From: Actinomyces qiguomingii
Lineage (GTDB): Bacteria > Actinomycetota > Actinomycetes > Actinomycetales > Actinomycetaceae
Direction: 5' to 3'
Assembly (NCBI RefSeq): GCF_004102025.1
Contig: NZ_CP025228.1
Span: 2,356,001-2,420,000, forward strand
DNA length: 64,000 nucleotides
The translations under genes and the position numbers were made by a program. Shown here piece after piece: positions 1 to 8,136 of the stretch. A model generated the notes under the pieces. That model searched no databases. It saw only the letters and a program-made list of their open reading frames with translations, and was not told the origin of the DNA. Positions within the stretch are counted from its first letter, which is position 1, and each line of letters starts with the position of its first letter.

Positions 1-21
1 GTTGATACGGGGCTCGCTGAT
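1..21 (-). CDS. infC: Translation initiation factor IF-3, first codons only (runs off window)
   Basis: Only the first seven codons are inside the window; read on the minus strand they give I/M-S-E-P-R-I-N, which matches the conserved start of actinobacterial IF-3 (SEPRIN followed by DRIRVPEVRL in the family). The frame is closed by TGA at 31-33 and contains no ATG, GTG or TTG after that stop, so the only sensible initiation codon is ATC at 19-21. It is preceded by GAGGAA at suitable distance. A rare start codon fits infC, where AUU/AUC starts allow IF-3 to repress its own translation. infC normally heads infC-rpmI-rplT, which would lie to the left. Confidence 0.75.
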
Positions 22-318
22 GACTGTTCCTCACTCTTGGAAGCGGCGACCGCCGCAACGAAGAAGGCCTTCGCCGCGTTTCGCGCACGAAGGCCTCTCA
101 TGTGCTCTTGCGAGCACAGCCACAGCCGCCTGAGACGGCCGCGACCGCGAGGAAACTCCTCGCATTACCCGGCCCCTTGAGGGACCCAGGTGGGATTTCT
201 CCGCTTGCGCGCCGGAGACATGCCTCCGGCCGGTCGGTGGCAGTTTAGCAGCCCCACTGTGCCACGTGCCGACCACCACCACCGAGAAGAAAGTGAATAT
301 GACCATACACGCCCGCCG
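22..318 (-). promoter_or_regulatory. Highly structured infC leader with four perfect hairpins
   Basis: The 297 bases between the SseB-like stop and infC contain no convincing protein. They hold four perfect stem-loops: 211-230 (GCCGGAG/CTCCGGC), 147-163 (GCGAGGA/TCCTCGC), 101-118 (TGTGCTC/GAGCACA) and 65-96 (9-bp stem AGGCCTTCG/CGAAGGCCT). In the direction of transcription the last one is followed by TTCTTCGTT, a loose U-rich tract, so it could be an attenuator about 45 bases before the start codon. Leaders controlling infC-rpmI-rplT are known in other phyla; assignment of this one to that function is inference. A weak -10-like TAAACT lies at about 242-247 on the minus strand without a good -35. 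Confidence 0.55.
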
Positions 319-1158
319 TCAGGCAGGAACGGGGCAAAGCTCAACGGTGTCGATGAACTCGCCCCAGGCCGGGTTGACCATTACGTACTGGCACTGCTCC
401 AGCGCGGCAGCCACGGCAGGCGTGCCAGCGGAGGCGTCGACCCGGATGAATACGCGCAACTCCGCCTGCTCCCCTGGGGCGAAGGCCACGCCGGTGACCC
501 CTTTAACAGCGCCGAGCTGCGAGGCCACTTCGGCCTGAACCGGCTCGTTGCGCCAGGAGGGGATCCATTCCTCTCCGCCGGCCAGGGCCACCACGGCGGG
601 TCGGGGCAGGCGCAGATCGCGGGTGCCCGCATCCAGCACCCACAGCTGATCAGTCTGGGCACAGGCGACCTGGGCGGCGCGCTGCGGAGTGACCGGAACG
701 GGGCGCACGTCCGCTCGCCAGGCCGCGACGGCGGCCGCGGAGGTGAACACCGGCAGGGCCAGATGGCCGTCATCGAGCCGCACGGCCAGTTCTGCGGCGT
801 CCTGCGCGGCGTCGGCCGTGTGCGGTTCATGTACCGGGACAGCGGACGCTGCCTCCCCCAGGCGCAGTTGAGTGGGTCCCCCGACGGCGTGTGCCGCTAC
901 GGGCACTATCAGTCGGCTTGCCGTCAGTGCGGCGAGCAGCCGGTCCAGGTACTCGTGGTGCGGCAAGTCCTGCTCCGCAAGTGCTGCCACGACGGCGGGG
1001 TCGGCGGAGCCGTCATCCTTGGAGAAGGGAGTGGGGGCTGCCAGCAGCCGCTCCAAACGGCCGCGGGCGGCCATCGCCGCCGCTGCCTGCAGATCATCAG
1101 GCAGCTGCGAACGCGCAGAGTTGTTGGAATACTCCGGGTTTCCAGGGGTCTGAGACAT
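319..1158 (-). CDS. SseB family protein
   Basis: A 279-residue protein with the SseB N-terminal-type domain that actinobacteria typically encode between hisA and infC. Visible are a Glu/Ala-rich N-terminus, the segment PVFTSAAAVAAWRADVRPVP (about residues 135-155) that is typical of SseB repeats, and a C-terminal half ending in short beta-strand/helix units. No catalytic motif, signal peptide or membrane segment is seen; it should be cytoplasmic. It starts 6 bases after the hisA stop, so it is probably the last gene of the histidine transcript. Its biochemical role is unknown; the family name comes from enterobacterial SseB (enhanced serine sensitivity). Confidence 0.8.
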   Translation of the reverse strand: MSQTPGNPEYSNNSARSQLPDDLQAAAAMAARGRLERLLAAPTPFSKDDGSADPAVVAALAEQDLPHHEYLDRLLAALTASRLIVPVAAHAVGGPTQLRLGEAASAVPVHEPHTADAAQDAAELAVRLDDGHLALPVFTSAAAVAAWRADVRPVPVTPQRAAQVACAQTDQLWVLDAGTRDLRLPRPAVVALAGGEEWIPSWRNEPVQAEVASQLGAVKGVTGVAFAPGEQAELRVFIRVDASAGTPAVAAALEQCQYVMVNPAWGEFIDTVELCPVPA

Positions 1159-1164
1159 GGGCTA

Positions 1165-1905
1165 TCACGCTCCGGACCGGGAGTCCTCGCCACGGCTGAC
1201 GGCCAGCGCCTCCTGGAGTGTGAAATTCCCGTTGTACAACGCCTTGCCGACGATCGCCCCCTCCAGACCGTAGTGCTCCAGGCGGCTAAGGGCGCGCAGG
1301 TCGTCCAGGTGGGCGATGCCGCCGGAGGCAACCACGGGAGCGGAGGTGCGCTCACACACCCTGCGCAGCAGCTCGATATTGGGGCCCATGAGGGTGCCGT
1401 CCTTGGTGACGTCGGTGACCACGTAGCGGGCGCACCCGGCGTCATCCAGGCGGTTGAGCGTCTCCCACAGATCACCACCCTCCTTGGTCCAGCCGCGAGC
1501 GGCCAAGGTGTTTCCGCGCACGTCCAGACCAACAGCGATCTTGTCTCCGTGTTCGGCGATCACCCGTTCGGTCCAGGCCGGGTCCTCCAGGGCGGCGGTG
1601 CCAAGGTTCACGCGCGCAGCACCGGCGGCCAGGGCGCGCTCCAAAGAGGCGTCGTCGCGAATGCCGCCGGACAGCTCCACGTTCACCTCCACCTCGCCGA
1701 CGATACGGGCCAGCAGCGAGGCGTTAGTGCCACGTCCGAAGGCCGCATCCAGATCCACCAGGTGAATCCACTGGGCACCGGCCACAGCCCAGTCCCGGGC
1801 CGCATCAATGGGGTTGCCGTAATCGGTTTCGCTTCCGGCCTCGCCCCGCAGCAGCCGGACGGCCTTCCCGTAGGCAACGTCTACGGCAGGTAGAAGAGTA
1901 AGCAT
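1165..1905 (-). CDS. hisA: Phosphoribosyl isomerase HisA/PriA (ProFAR isomerase)
   Basis: A 246-residue (beta/alpha)8 isomerase that converts ProFAR to PRFAR in histidine synthesis; in actinobacteria the orthologue PriA often also performs the TrpF step of tryptophan synthesis, which cannot be decided here. Motifs seen are [15 protein letters not shown] with the N-terminal catalytic Asp at about residue 9, [10 protein letters not shown] (phosphate loop), and [15 protein letters not shown] with the second catalytic Asp at about 165, plus [13 protein letters not shown]. The ATG at 1905 is chosen because AAGGAG stands 7 bases upstream; an in-frame start 11 codons earlier has no ribosome site. 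It follows hisH by 52 bases on the same strand. Confidence 0.95.
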   Translation of the reverse strand: MLTLLPAVDVAYGKAVRLLRGEAGSETDYGNPIDAARDWAVAGAQWIHLVDLDAAFGRGTNASLLARIVGEVEVNVELSGGIRDDASLERALAAGAARVNLGTAALEDPAWTERVIAEHGDKIAVGLDVRGNTLAARGWTKEGGDLWETLNRLDDAGCARYVVTDVTKDGTLMGPNIELLRRVCERTSAPVVASGGIAHLDDLRALSRLEHYGLEGAIVGKALYNGNFTLQEALAVSRGEDSRSGA

Positions 1906-1957
1906 GGGCGGTCTCCTTGGAGTGGCGGCTGCGCGCACGGTGCGCGCAGCACAGGGT

Positions 1958-2629
1958 TCAGAGGGTGGTCAACCAGTTACGCAGCAGCTGTGCACCGGCG
2001 TCGCCAGATTTCTCCGGATGGAACTGCGTAGCGGTCAGCGGCCCGTTCTCCACCGCGGCCACGAAGTCCTCGCCGTGGGTGGCCCAGGTGGTGCGGGGCG
2101 GGCAGGTGCGCCCAGGACCGAGCAGCTCGGCGGGATCAGTTTTGGCTGCATAGGAGTGGACGAAGTAGAAGTGTTCGGAACCGTCGGCGTCACTCAGACC
2201 GTCGAACAGGACGCTGTCGGCCGGCGGGCGGACCCGACTCCAGCCCATGTGGGGGACGATGTCCGCATTGAGGCGGGAGACGGTGCCAGGCCACTGGGCC
2301 AGGCCGGTAACCAACTGGTCCCCCAAATCCTCGGCGTGCTCGGTGGATGCCTCGAACATGACCTGCATGCCCACGCAGATGCCCAGCACCGGCCTGCCGC
2401 CAGCAAGTCTGCGGTCTATCAGCCCGGGGGCGTTAACGTCGCGCAACTGCTTCATCACCGCCGCGAAGGCGCCAACGCCGGGCACCACCAGCCCATCGGC
2501 GTTCTCAACCGCGCAGGCATCCGCCGTCAACTCCACGTCCGCTCCGACGCGCTCAAGAGCGCGCACGGCCGAACGCACATTCCCACTTCCGTAGGCCAGG
2601 ACGACGACGTGTGCTTGCCTCACGGGCAC
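1958..2629 (-). CDS. hisH: Imidazole glycerol phosphate synthase, glutaminase subunit HisH
   Basis: A class I glutamine amidotransferase of 223 residues that supplies ammonia to HisF. The nucleophile is Cys85 in VLGICVGMQ and the other triad residues are His204 and Glu206 in TQFHPEKSG; the N-terminal VVPGVGAF loop is also present. hisF is not in the window, so the cyclase subunit must be encoded elsewhere. The gene lies 37 bases after the unknown gene at 2667 and before hisA, in operon order. Confidence 0.95.
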   Translation of the reverse strand: MPVRQAHVVVLAYGSGNVRSAVRALERVGADVELTADACAVENADGLVVPGVGAFAAVMKQLRDVNAPGLIDRRLAGGRPVLGICVGMQVMFEASTEHAEDLGDQLVTGLAQWPGTVSRLNADIVPHMGWSRVRPPADSVLFDGLSDADGSEHFYFVHSYAAKTDPAELLGPGRTCPPRTTWATHGEDFVAAVENGPLTATQFHPEKSGDAGAQLLRNWLTTL

Positions 2630-2666
2630 ACCCTACCCATCTGCTGCGCCGGGAAGGCCATCGGTA

Positions 2667-3554
2667 TCAGCTACTGGTCTGATCATCGTCGTGACCCCTA
2701 TCGCCCCTGCCACGGGGCCGCAAGCCGCGACCGAACCAGCGGATGATCCGCCCCGGCTTGACATCACTGGTGCTGATGGCGCCCGCCACACTCTGTGCCT
2801 GGGTAACGCCCAGCAGAATGTCCTCCAACTCCTGGTCCGCAGATGCCAGCAACAGCCCGGCACTGGTCTCCTCCGCCGCCTCTCCGTTGTAGTACCGGCG
2901 GGCGGTGATGGTGCCCGACAGTCCGGATTCAACGCCGGCGTCGGTAGCCAGGTCCGCAGTCATGAGCACTACGCCGGCGCGGCTGAGGCGGGACAGGGCC
3001 CCGGCCAGCTCGGCGGCCTCGGCAGGTTCGGTGTCGGCGCCGCCCAGAAGCTCGGCGATATCCCACTGGGCATGTGCGGACACGAACTCCTTGACCGCGA
3101 TGGCGCCGCTGGAGGTGGGCACCACCGTGCAATCCAGGCCTGAGGCCGCGCACAGGTGCGCAAGCGCCTCGGCGCTGGCCAGCGGGGTCAGCACCACAGC
3201 GACCTTGACCGCCCTGGGCCGGGAGTCAGCTCCAGAGTCGGCATCCAGAGCGGCAGCCAGGGCCTGGACCTCGGCCAGCTGCTCGGGGGTCAGCCCGGCC
3301 TCATCTGCGCAGTCCGCAGAATCAGCGGTGCCGGGCACCCCGTAAATGTTGTGGGGCACGTCCTTGGGAGAGACCGGTCCGGTGTCTTCTGGCATGCCAG
3401 TGCCATCGGAAGAATCCTCGCCGTCGGCTCCCGGGGGTGCAGGCAAGTCGGAGGGAAAATCGATTCCCTCCATAATCGCGGCGAACTCGGCGTCGATGTC
3501 TGGATCGTCGTCACCCCGGCCACCCGGGTTGGAGATGTGGTCGTCATGCATCAC
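2667..3554 (-). CDS. Conserved-looking protein of unknown function inside the his operon
   Basis: A 295-residue protein I cannot assign to a family. Residues 1-90 are acidic and low in complexity (many Asp, Gly, Ser, Pro) and probably disordered. Residues about 110-230 look like a folded alpha/beta domain with alternating [21 protein letters not shown] and [14 protein letters not shown] segments, which resembles a Rossmann-like or receiver-like pattern. The tail is basic ([15 protein letters not shown]) then acidic. Its start overlaps the hisB stop by 4 bases and hisH follows, so it is translated with the histidine enzymes. There is no signal peptide or membrane segment. A regulatory or scaffolding role in the pathway is possible but unsupported. 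Confidence 0.7.
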   Translation of the reverse strand: MMHDDHISNPGGRGDDDPDIDAEFAAIMEGIDFPSDLPAPPGADGEDSSDGTGMPEDTGPVSPKDVPHNIYGVPGTADSADCADEAGLTPEQLAEVQALAAALDADSGADSRPRAVKVAVVLTPLASAEALAHLCAASGLDCTVVPTSSGAIAVKEFVSAHAQWDIAELLGGADTEPAEAAELAGALSRLSRAGVVLMTADLATDAGVESGLSGTITARRYYNGEAAEETSAGLLLASADQELEDILLGVTQAQSVAGAISTSDVKPGRIIRWFGRGLRPRGRGDRGHDDDQTSS

Positions 3555-4150
3555 AGGGCGCCTTTGGTTGAAGGGATGTCGTCGACGCGCGGGTCGGGTT
3601 CGACGGCAGCGCGCAGGGCACGGGCCAGGGCCTTAAATTCGGCTTCGGCGATATGGTGGGGGTCGCGTCCAGAGACGACGCGCACATGTAGGCAGATACC
3701 GGCGTGGTAGGCGATCGCCTCCAGGCAGTGGCGGACCATGGAACCGGTGAAGTGGCCGCCTATGAGGTGGTGTACAAAGGCCTCGGACTCGCCGTCATGC
3801 ACCAGGTAGGGGCGGCCGGACAGGTCCACAACGGCCTGTGCCAGCGCCTCGTCCAGCGGCACAAGGGCGTCTCCGAAGCGCTTGATGCCGCGTTTGTCCC
3901 CCAGGGCGGTCTTGAGAGCCTCGCCGATGCAGATGGCGGTGTCCTCCACCGTGTGGTGCACGTCGATGTCGGTATCCCCGGTGGCACGCACCGTCAGGTC
4001 GATCAGCGAGTGCTTGCCCAGGGCGGTGAGCATATGGTCGTAGAAGGGAACGGTGGTCGATATATCGGTCCTGCCGGTGCCATCCAGGTCGACTTCGACC
4101 ACGACGGAGGACTCACTGGTGCTGCGTTGTATGCGCGCGGTGCGGTTCAT
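3551..4150 (-). CDS. hisB: Imidazoleglycerol-phosphate dehydratase
   Basis: A 199-residue HisB of the monofunctional dehydratase type that converts imidazole glycerol phosphate to imidazole acetol phosphate. The Mn-binding His motifs are visible: [17 protein letters not shown] (about residues 68-84) and [17 protein letters not shown] (about 168-184), plus the [12 protein letters not shown] segment near residue 36. Both ends overlap neighbours by 4 bases (hisC stop and the downstream unknown gene start), which indicates translational coupling. Confidence 0.96.
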   Translation of the reverse strand: MNRTARIQRSTSESSVVVEVDLDGTGRTDISTTVPFYDHMLTALGKHSLIDLTVRATGDTDIDVHHTVEDTAICIGEALKTALGDKRGIKRFGDALVPLDEALAQAVVDLSGRPYLVHDGESEAFVHHLIGGHFTGSMVRHCLEAIAYHAGICLHVRVVSGRDPHHIAEAEFKALARALRAAVEPDPRVDDIPSTKGAL

Positions 4151-5394
4151 GCGTTCTTCTCCTGGTTGACCTTGGTGTGGTTGGCCTCATTCCCGGATCG
4201 CCTGGTCGTGGTTCCGGTGACTGCCAGCAAAGCGGTGCGGAACCGCTCCATCTCCTCCGGGGTGCCCACACACACCCGCAGGTACCCCTCGGGACCGACC
4301 ACGCGGATTAGGACTCCGCGCTCCAGCAGTCCCCGCCAAACCGCCTCCCGATCGGCAAAGGGGCCGAACAGGACGAAGTTCGCGTCGGATTCGTGGGCGA
4401 TCCAGCCGCATGCACGCAACCAATCCACCAGGGCGTCGCGTTCGTCACGCAGGGAGGCGACCTGACTCATCAGCTCCTCGCGGTGGTCCAGTGCCGCCAG
4501 GGCGGCCGCCTGAGACAGTGCGGACAGGTGGTAGGGCAGGCGCACGATGCGCAGCATGTCCACCAGTTCACGCGAAGCGGCCAGATACCCCAGCCGCAGT
4601 CCGGCCATGCCGAAAGCCTTGCTCATGGTGCGGGTAACGGCCAGATGCGGGTGCCGGGGGGCGCCGTCGGCCTCGGTGAGCGTGAGCAGTTCCAGGGCGC
4701 TGGGCACGCCGGGCCGCCGGAACTCCCCGTAGGCCTCATCGATCACCACCACGCAGTCGCAGGGCCCGGAGCCGTCGGCGCTATCTGCGGGGCCGCGTCC
4801 GCGGGCGGCCTCCAATATGGCAACCACGTCCGCCTGCGGCAGGGCGGTGCCGGTGGGGTTGTTGGGGCTGGCCAAGATGACGACTGCGGGGCGCTCCGCC
4901 TCAATGGTAGCGGCCACGGCGTCTATATCCAGGGTAAAGTCCTCCCGCCTGGGCCCGGCCACATAGCGGGTGAAGGTATTGCGGGCGTACTCGGGATACA
5001 TGGAGTAGGTGGGTGTGAAGGACAAGCAGGTGTGACCCGGCCCGCCGAAGGCCTGCAGCACGTGCGTCATGACCTCATTGGAACCATTGGCCGCCCAGAT
5101 CTGCTCCCGGTCCAGGAGCACACCGGACTCCACATCCAGGTATTCGGCCAGGGCGGCGCGCAGGGCGGGCAGGTCCCGCTCCGGGTAGCGGTTGAGCCCG
5201 GCGGCCGCCTCACTGACCGCCGCGGCGATGTCTGCTATCACCGTGGGACTGGGCGGGTAGGGGTTCTCGTTGACGTTCAGGCGCACCGGCACGTCCAATT
5301 CGGGGGCGCCGTACGGTTCGCAGCCGCGTAGCTCGGGCCGCAGCGGGAGCACTGTCACGGGGTGAGAGTCTACGCGGATTCCAGGTGCGATCAC
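4147..5394 (-). CDS. hisC: Histidinol-phosphate aminotransferase
   Basis: A 415-residue fold-type I PLP aminotransferase that makes histidinol phosphate. Motifs include [13 protein letters not shown] near the N-terminus, [23 protein letters not shown], and [17 protein letters not shown] with the PLP-binding Lys (about residue 262). The GTG at 5394 overlaps the stop of the upstream antiporter gene (GTGA), so hisC is now coupled to a gene unrelated to histidine. An Asp/Gly/Ser-rich insertion (around [16 protein letters not shown]) sits before the DEAYGEF strand. Confidence 0.96.
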   Translation of the reverse strand: MIAPGIRVDSHPVTVLPLRPELRGCEPYGAPELDVPVRLNVNENPYPPSPTVIADIAAAVSEAAAGLNRYPERDLPALRAALAEYLDVESGVLLDREQIWAANGSNEVMTHVLQAFGGPGHTCLSFTPTYSMYPEYARNTFTRYVAGPRREDFTLDIDAVAATIEAERPAVVILASPNNPTGTALPQADVVAILEAARGRGPADSADGSGPCDCVVVIDEAYGEFRRPGVPSALELLTLTEADGAPRHPHLAVTRTMSKAFGMAGLRLGYLAASRELVDMLRIVRLPYHLSALSQAAALAALDHREELMSQVASLRDERDALVDWLRACGWIAHESDANFVLFGPFADREAVWRGLLERGVLIRVVGPEGYLRVCVGTPEEMERFRTALLAVTGTTTRRSGNEANHTKVNQEKNA

Positions 5395-6677
5395 CCCGGC
5401 GTGACAGCCAAGTCGACGGTCGTGGTCTGTGCGTCGTCATCTTGCGCCATGCGTGGGCGCATCAGACGGATCAGGGGGTCAAGAGTCAGTCCCTGGACGA
5501 TTAGCGACCCGCCGGACACCAGCAGCGCCACCAGCAGCAGCAGCGGCCGCGCAGGCGTTGACAGCGGCAGAGTCTGGGCGGCCGCCAGGGTGACGGCGCC
5601 ACGCATCCCGGCCCAGATGATGACGGCGCCCTCACGGGGCCCCAGTGGCTCGGACGTGAAGTACTCCAGGCGGCGACTACGGCGTCGGCGCACCCAGCCC
5701 AGCCACACCAGCATCGGAGCAACGAATACCAGGCGCACCAGCACAGTCAACACCCAGGCGCTGACGGCGAGGATGACGGCGGTGCGCGCGCCGTATCCGA
5801 CCTCGGCCACCTCCTGCACGATCCCGTAGGCCTGCAGCCCCATAAACAGGAAGACGCCGCCCTCAAGAATCAACTCGATGGTGCGCCAATTGTGCCGGGC
5901 GTTCACGCGGTGCACCGGCGACAACAGCCACGGGCCCCGATAGGAGGTGATCAGGCCGGCGACCACCGCCGCCACCAGGCCGGAGCCGCCCAGGTACTCG
6001 GCGGGTAGCGACGCCAGGAACGGCACGGTGAAGGACACCACCGTGTCCGCCGTGGACTCGCTGATACGTGCGCGGACACGCACCGCCAACGTCCCGACCG
6101 CCCAGCCGATGAATAGTGCCAGCGCCAGCGAGGTCAGGAACTGGGCGGCCAGCGCACCCGGCTCAAGAGAGTCGGTGGAGCGGGCAACCCCCGCGGAAAC
6201 CGCCGAGGACAACAGGATCAGGGCCGTGGCGTCGTTGAACAGTCCCTCCCCCTCCAGGATCGTGATGATGCGGTCAGTGACACCCAACCCACGCACTATT
6301 GCGATGGCCACGGCATCGGTCGGGCTCAGCACCGCCCCCAGGGCAATGGCCCAGGGAAGAGGGATTGCGGGCACCAGCATGTGCGCCACCAGGCCAATCA
6401 CAACAGCGGACACGGCCACCAGCCCGACCGCCAGGGCGGACACCGAGCGCAACTCTCTACGAAAGTCCGCAACCGGCATCGATACGGCCGTGGAGTACAG
6501 CAGTGGCGGCAGCACCGCTTCCAAAACGATCTCCGGATTGAGCTCAATCGCCGTAACGAAGGGCAGGAAGCCGATCCCGATGCCAAGCACCAGAAGCAGC
6601 AGGGGCGAAGCCACCCCCACTCTAGGGGCCAGCTGGTTGCATGCGGCGATGACGAGCAGACCCGCCACCGCGATCAT
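5391..6677 (-). CDS. Na+/H+ antiporter, CPA1 family
   Basis: A polytopic membrane protein (about 428 residues, roughly 11-12 hydrophobic helices) of the monovalent cation:proton antiporter-1 family. The ion-binding signature is present: LSPTDAVAIAIVRGLG and LEGEGLFNDATALIL (NDA pair). It should exchange Na+ or K+ for H+ across the cytoplasmic membrane. The ATG at 6677 is preferred because GGAG lies 6 bases upstream; a GTG four codons earlier is also open. The cytoplasmic C-terminal tail is short. It is inserted between the MetE-like gene and hisC. Confidence 0.9.
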   Translation of the reverse strand: MIAVAGLLVIAACNQLAPRVGVASPLLLLVLGIGIGFLPFVTAIELNPEIVLEAVLPPLLYSTAVSMPVADFRRELRSVSALAVGLVAVSAVVIGLVAHMLVPAIPLPWAIALGAVLSPTDAVAIAIVRGLGVTDRIITILEGEGLFNDATALILLSSAVSAGVARSTDSLEPGALAAQFLTSLALALFIGWAVGTLAVRVRARISESTADTVVSFTVPFLASLPAEYLGGSGLVAAVVAGLITSYRGPWLLSPVHRVNARHNWRTIELILEGGVFLFMGLQAYGIVQEVAEVGYGARTAVILAVSAWVLTVLVRLVFVAPMLVWLGWVRRRRSRRLEYFTSEPLGPREGAVIIWAGMRGAVTLAAAQTLPLSTPARPLLLLVALLVSGGSLIVQGLTLDPLIRLMRPRMAQDDDAQTTTVDLAVTPG

Positions 6678-6690
6678 CAGCGTCTCCACA

Positions 6691-6715
6691 GGGGCAGAGC
6701 CTAGGGCCCTGCCCC
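6691..6715 (-). terminator. Hairpin after the MetE-like gene
   Basis: A perfect 7-bp stem GGGGCAG/CTGCCCC with a partly pairing 11-base loop lies just past the stop of the methyltransferase gene and before the antiporter start. It has no T-run on the transcribed side, so it may act as a weak or factor-aided terminator or only protect RNA ends. Confidence 0.4.
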
Positions 6716-6726
6716 TGTGAAGAGGA

Positions 6727-7923
6727 CTACAAGCGCGTGGACGCCAGCCGAGCGCCCTCCGTCAGGGAGGCGAGCTTGGCCCAGGCGATGTGGGAGTGCA
6801 CGCGTCCGCCCAGGCCGCAGTCGGTGGAGGCGACTACGCGTTCGGGGCCGACCAGTCGGGCGAAGCGCTCAATGCGGTCGGCAACCAGCTCGGGGTGCTC
6901 CAGCACATTGGTGGCGTGGGAGACGATGCCAGGAATCAGGTACTTGCCGTCGGGCAGTTCGGTATCCTGCCAGATCTTCCACTCGTGCTCGTGACGGACG
7001 TTGGCTGCCTCGAAGCTCAGCCCGTTGGCGTTCACGGACAGGGCCAGGTCGACGATCTTGTCGAAGCCCAGATCCGTTGAGTGCGGACCGTGCCATGAGC
7101 CCCAGCACACGTGATAACGCACCTGCGCGGGATCAATTCCGCGCAGGGCGTGGTTAAGGGCCTCAATGCGCACGGCGGAGAAGCGGCGGTAGTCCTCCAA
7201 GGACGGCTCACTGATGAACTGGTCCCAGGACTCGGCCAGGTCGGGGGCGTCGATCTGGACGGTGAGCCCGGCGTCGGTGATCGCCCGGTACTCCTCACGC
7301 AGAGCATCGGCCCAGGCCCATACGGCGGCCTCGTCATCCTCGTAGTGGTAATTGCCGACGCGCGCAGCCGACGCCGGGCTGACGGAGGCCAGGAAGCCCT
7401 CGTTCAGCGGCTTACCAGCCCGCTCCAGGGCGCGGGTGAGTGCGGCAATGTCACGGGCGACGACGTCCTGTCCTATGTAGCGGATCTCCCCGGTCACCAC
7501 CGGGAACACCCAGGGGCGCCCTGCGGAGAAGTGGATGCCGGAAGTGGGGTCGGCGTAGGTGTCGGCGAACGCGACCCAGTCACGACGATCCGTCATGGCA
7601 TCCAGCTCGAGCTTGCCGGCCGGGGTGGGCTTGCGCTCGGGCAGCTGGTCCAGTAGCTCCAGGCCACTGAAGCGGCTGAAAGAGTAGGACCACCAGGCGC
7701 CATAGTCGACCTTCTCGGTCATGGCGTGCCCATATTCGCCGTCATTGACGGTCGTCAGCCCGATCTCGGCCTGCCGGGAGACGACGGCGTCGGTCTGCTC
7801 GGCGACGATCGTCGCGAGCCCGGCATCGTCCAGCGTGCCGGCCGCGTGCGCGGCATTGGCCTCGAGCAGGGCATCGGTGCGGGGCAGGGAGCCTACATGG
7901 GTGGTGCGGATTTGCGTGGCCAT
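6727..7923 (-). CDS. MetE-like cobalamin-independent methionine synthase family protein
   Basis: A 398-residue protein corresponding to the catalytic C-terminal half of MetE (UROD/MetE superfamily), which transfers a methyl group to a thiol such as homocysteine. It begins with THVGSLPR, and zinc-ligand motifs are visible: VRYHVCWGSWHGPH (His and Cys, about residues 267-280) and VVASTDCGLGGRVH (second Cys, about 375). The MetE N-terminal folate domain is missing, so the methyl donor is uncertain. The ATG at 7923 has AAGGA upstream; 39 codons of open frame before it overlap the riboswitch and are not coding. Regulation by the SAM-I riboswitch supports a role in methionine supply. Confidence 0.88.
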   Translation of the reverse strand: MATQIRTTHVGSLPRTDALLEANAAHAAGTLDDAGLATIVAEQTDAVVSRQAEIGLTTVNDGEYGHAMTEKVDYGAWWSYSFSRFSGLELLDQLPERKPTPAGKLELDAMTDRRDWVAFADTYADPTSGIHFSAGRPWVFPVVTGEIRYIGQDVVARDIAALTRALERAGKPLNEGFLASVSPASAARVGNYHYEDDEAAVWAWADALREEYRAITDAGLTVQIDAPDLAESWDQFISEPSLEDYRRFSAVRIEALNHALRGIDPAQVRYHVCWGSWHGPHSTDLGFDKIVDLALSVNANGLSFEAANVRHEHEWKIWQDTELPDGKYLIPGIVSHATNVLEHPELVADRIERFARLVGPERVVASTDCGLGGRVHSHIAWAKLASLTEGARLASTRL

Positions 7924-7934
7924 TTCAGGTCCTT

Positions 7935-8032
7935 CCATCGGTCCTGGCGGGAGCACCGCACCGCCGGACGCGAGCCGACGGCGTGGTTGCTGCGGCGTCG
8001 ACGAGCCAGGTCTCTCAGCCGCTCTGGATGGT
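7935..8032 (-). promoter_or_regulatory. SAM-I (S-box) riboswitch upstream of the MetE-like gene
   Basis: On the minus strand the leader carries the S-box core: CCATCCAGAGCGGCTGAGAG, then a GACCTGGCTC segment, then GACGCCGCAGCAACC, and later GGTGCTCCCGCC. The outer P1 stem is CCATC (8028-8032) with GATGG (7935-7939). The P3 pairing (GAG with CTC) differs from the commoner GGG with CCC but keeps complementarity. The 3' strand of P1 touches GGAAGGA, the ribosome site of the gene at 7923, so SAM binding would most simply block translation initiation. No separate terminator hairpin with a T-run is seen. Confidence 0.87.
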
Positions 8033-8136
8033 GCGCGCACACCATATCAAGATATCCCCGCTTACCGACACCGACGGCGTGGCCGCGCGCCGGGTTGTTG
8101 CCATTGCTGCCATTACGGCAACAGTGGGCGGACCGG

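Noticed and set aside
31..306. Minus-strand 91-codon open frame before infC
   Set aside because: It lies over the four hairpins, is Arg/Ser-rich without structure and has no ribosome site; the region is a leader, not a gene.
1165..1938. hisA start at 1938
   Set aside because: The 11 extra codons are not conserved in HisA and there is no ribosome site, while ATG at 1905 has AAGGAG at good distance.
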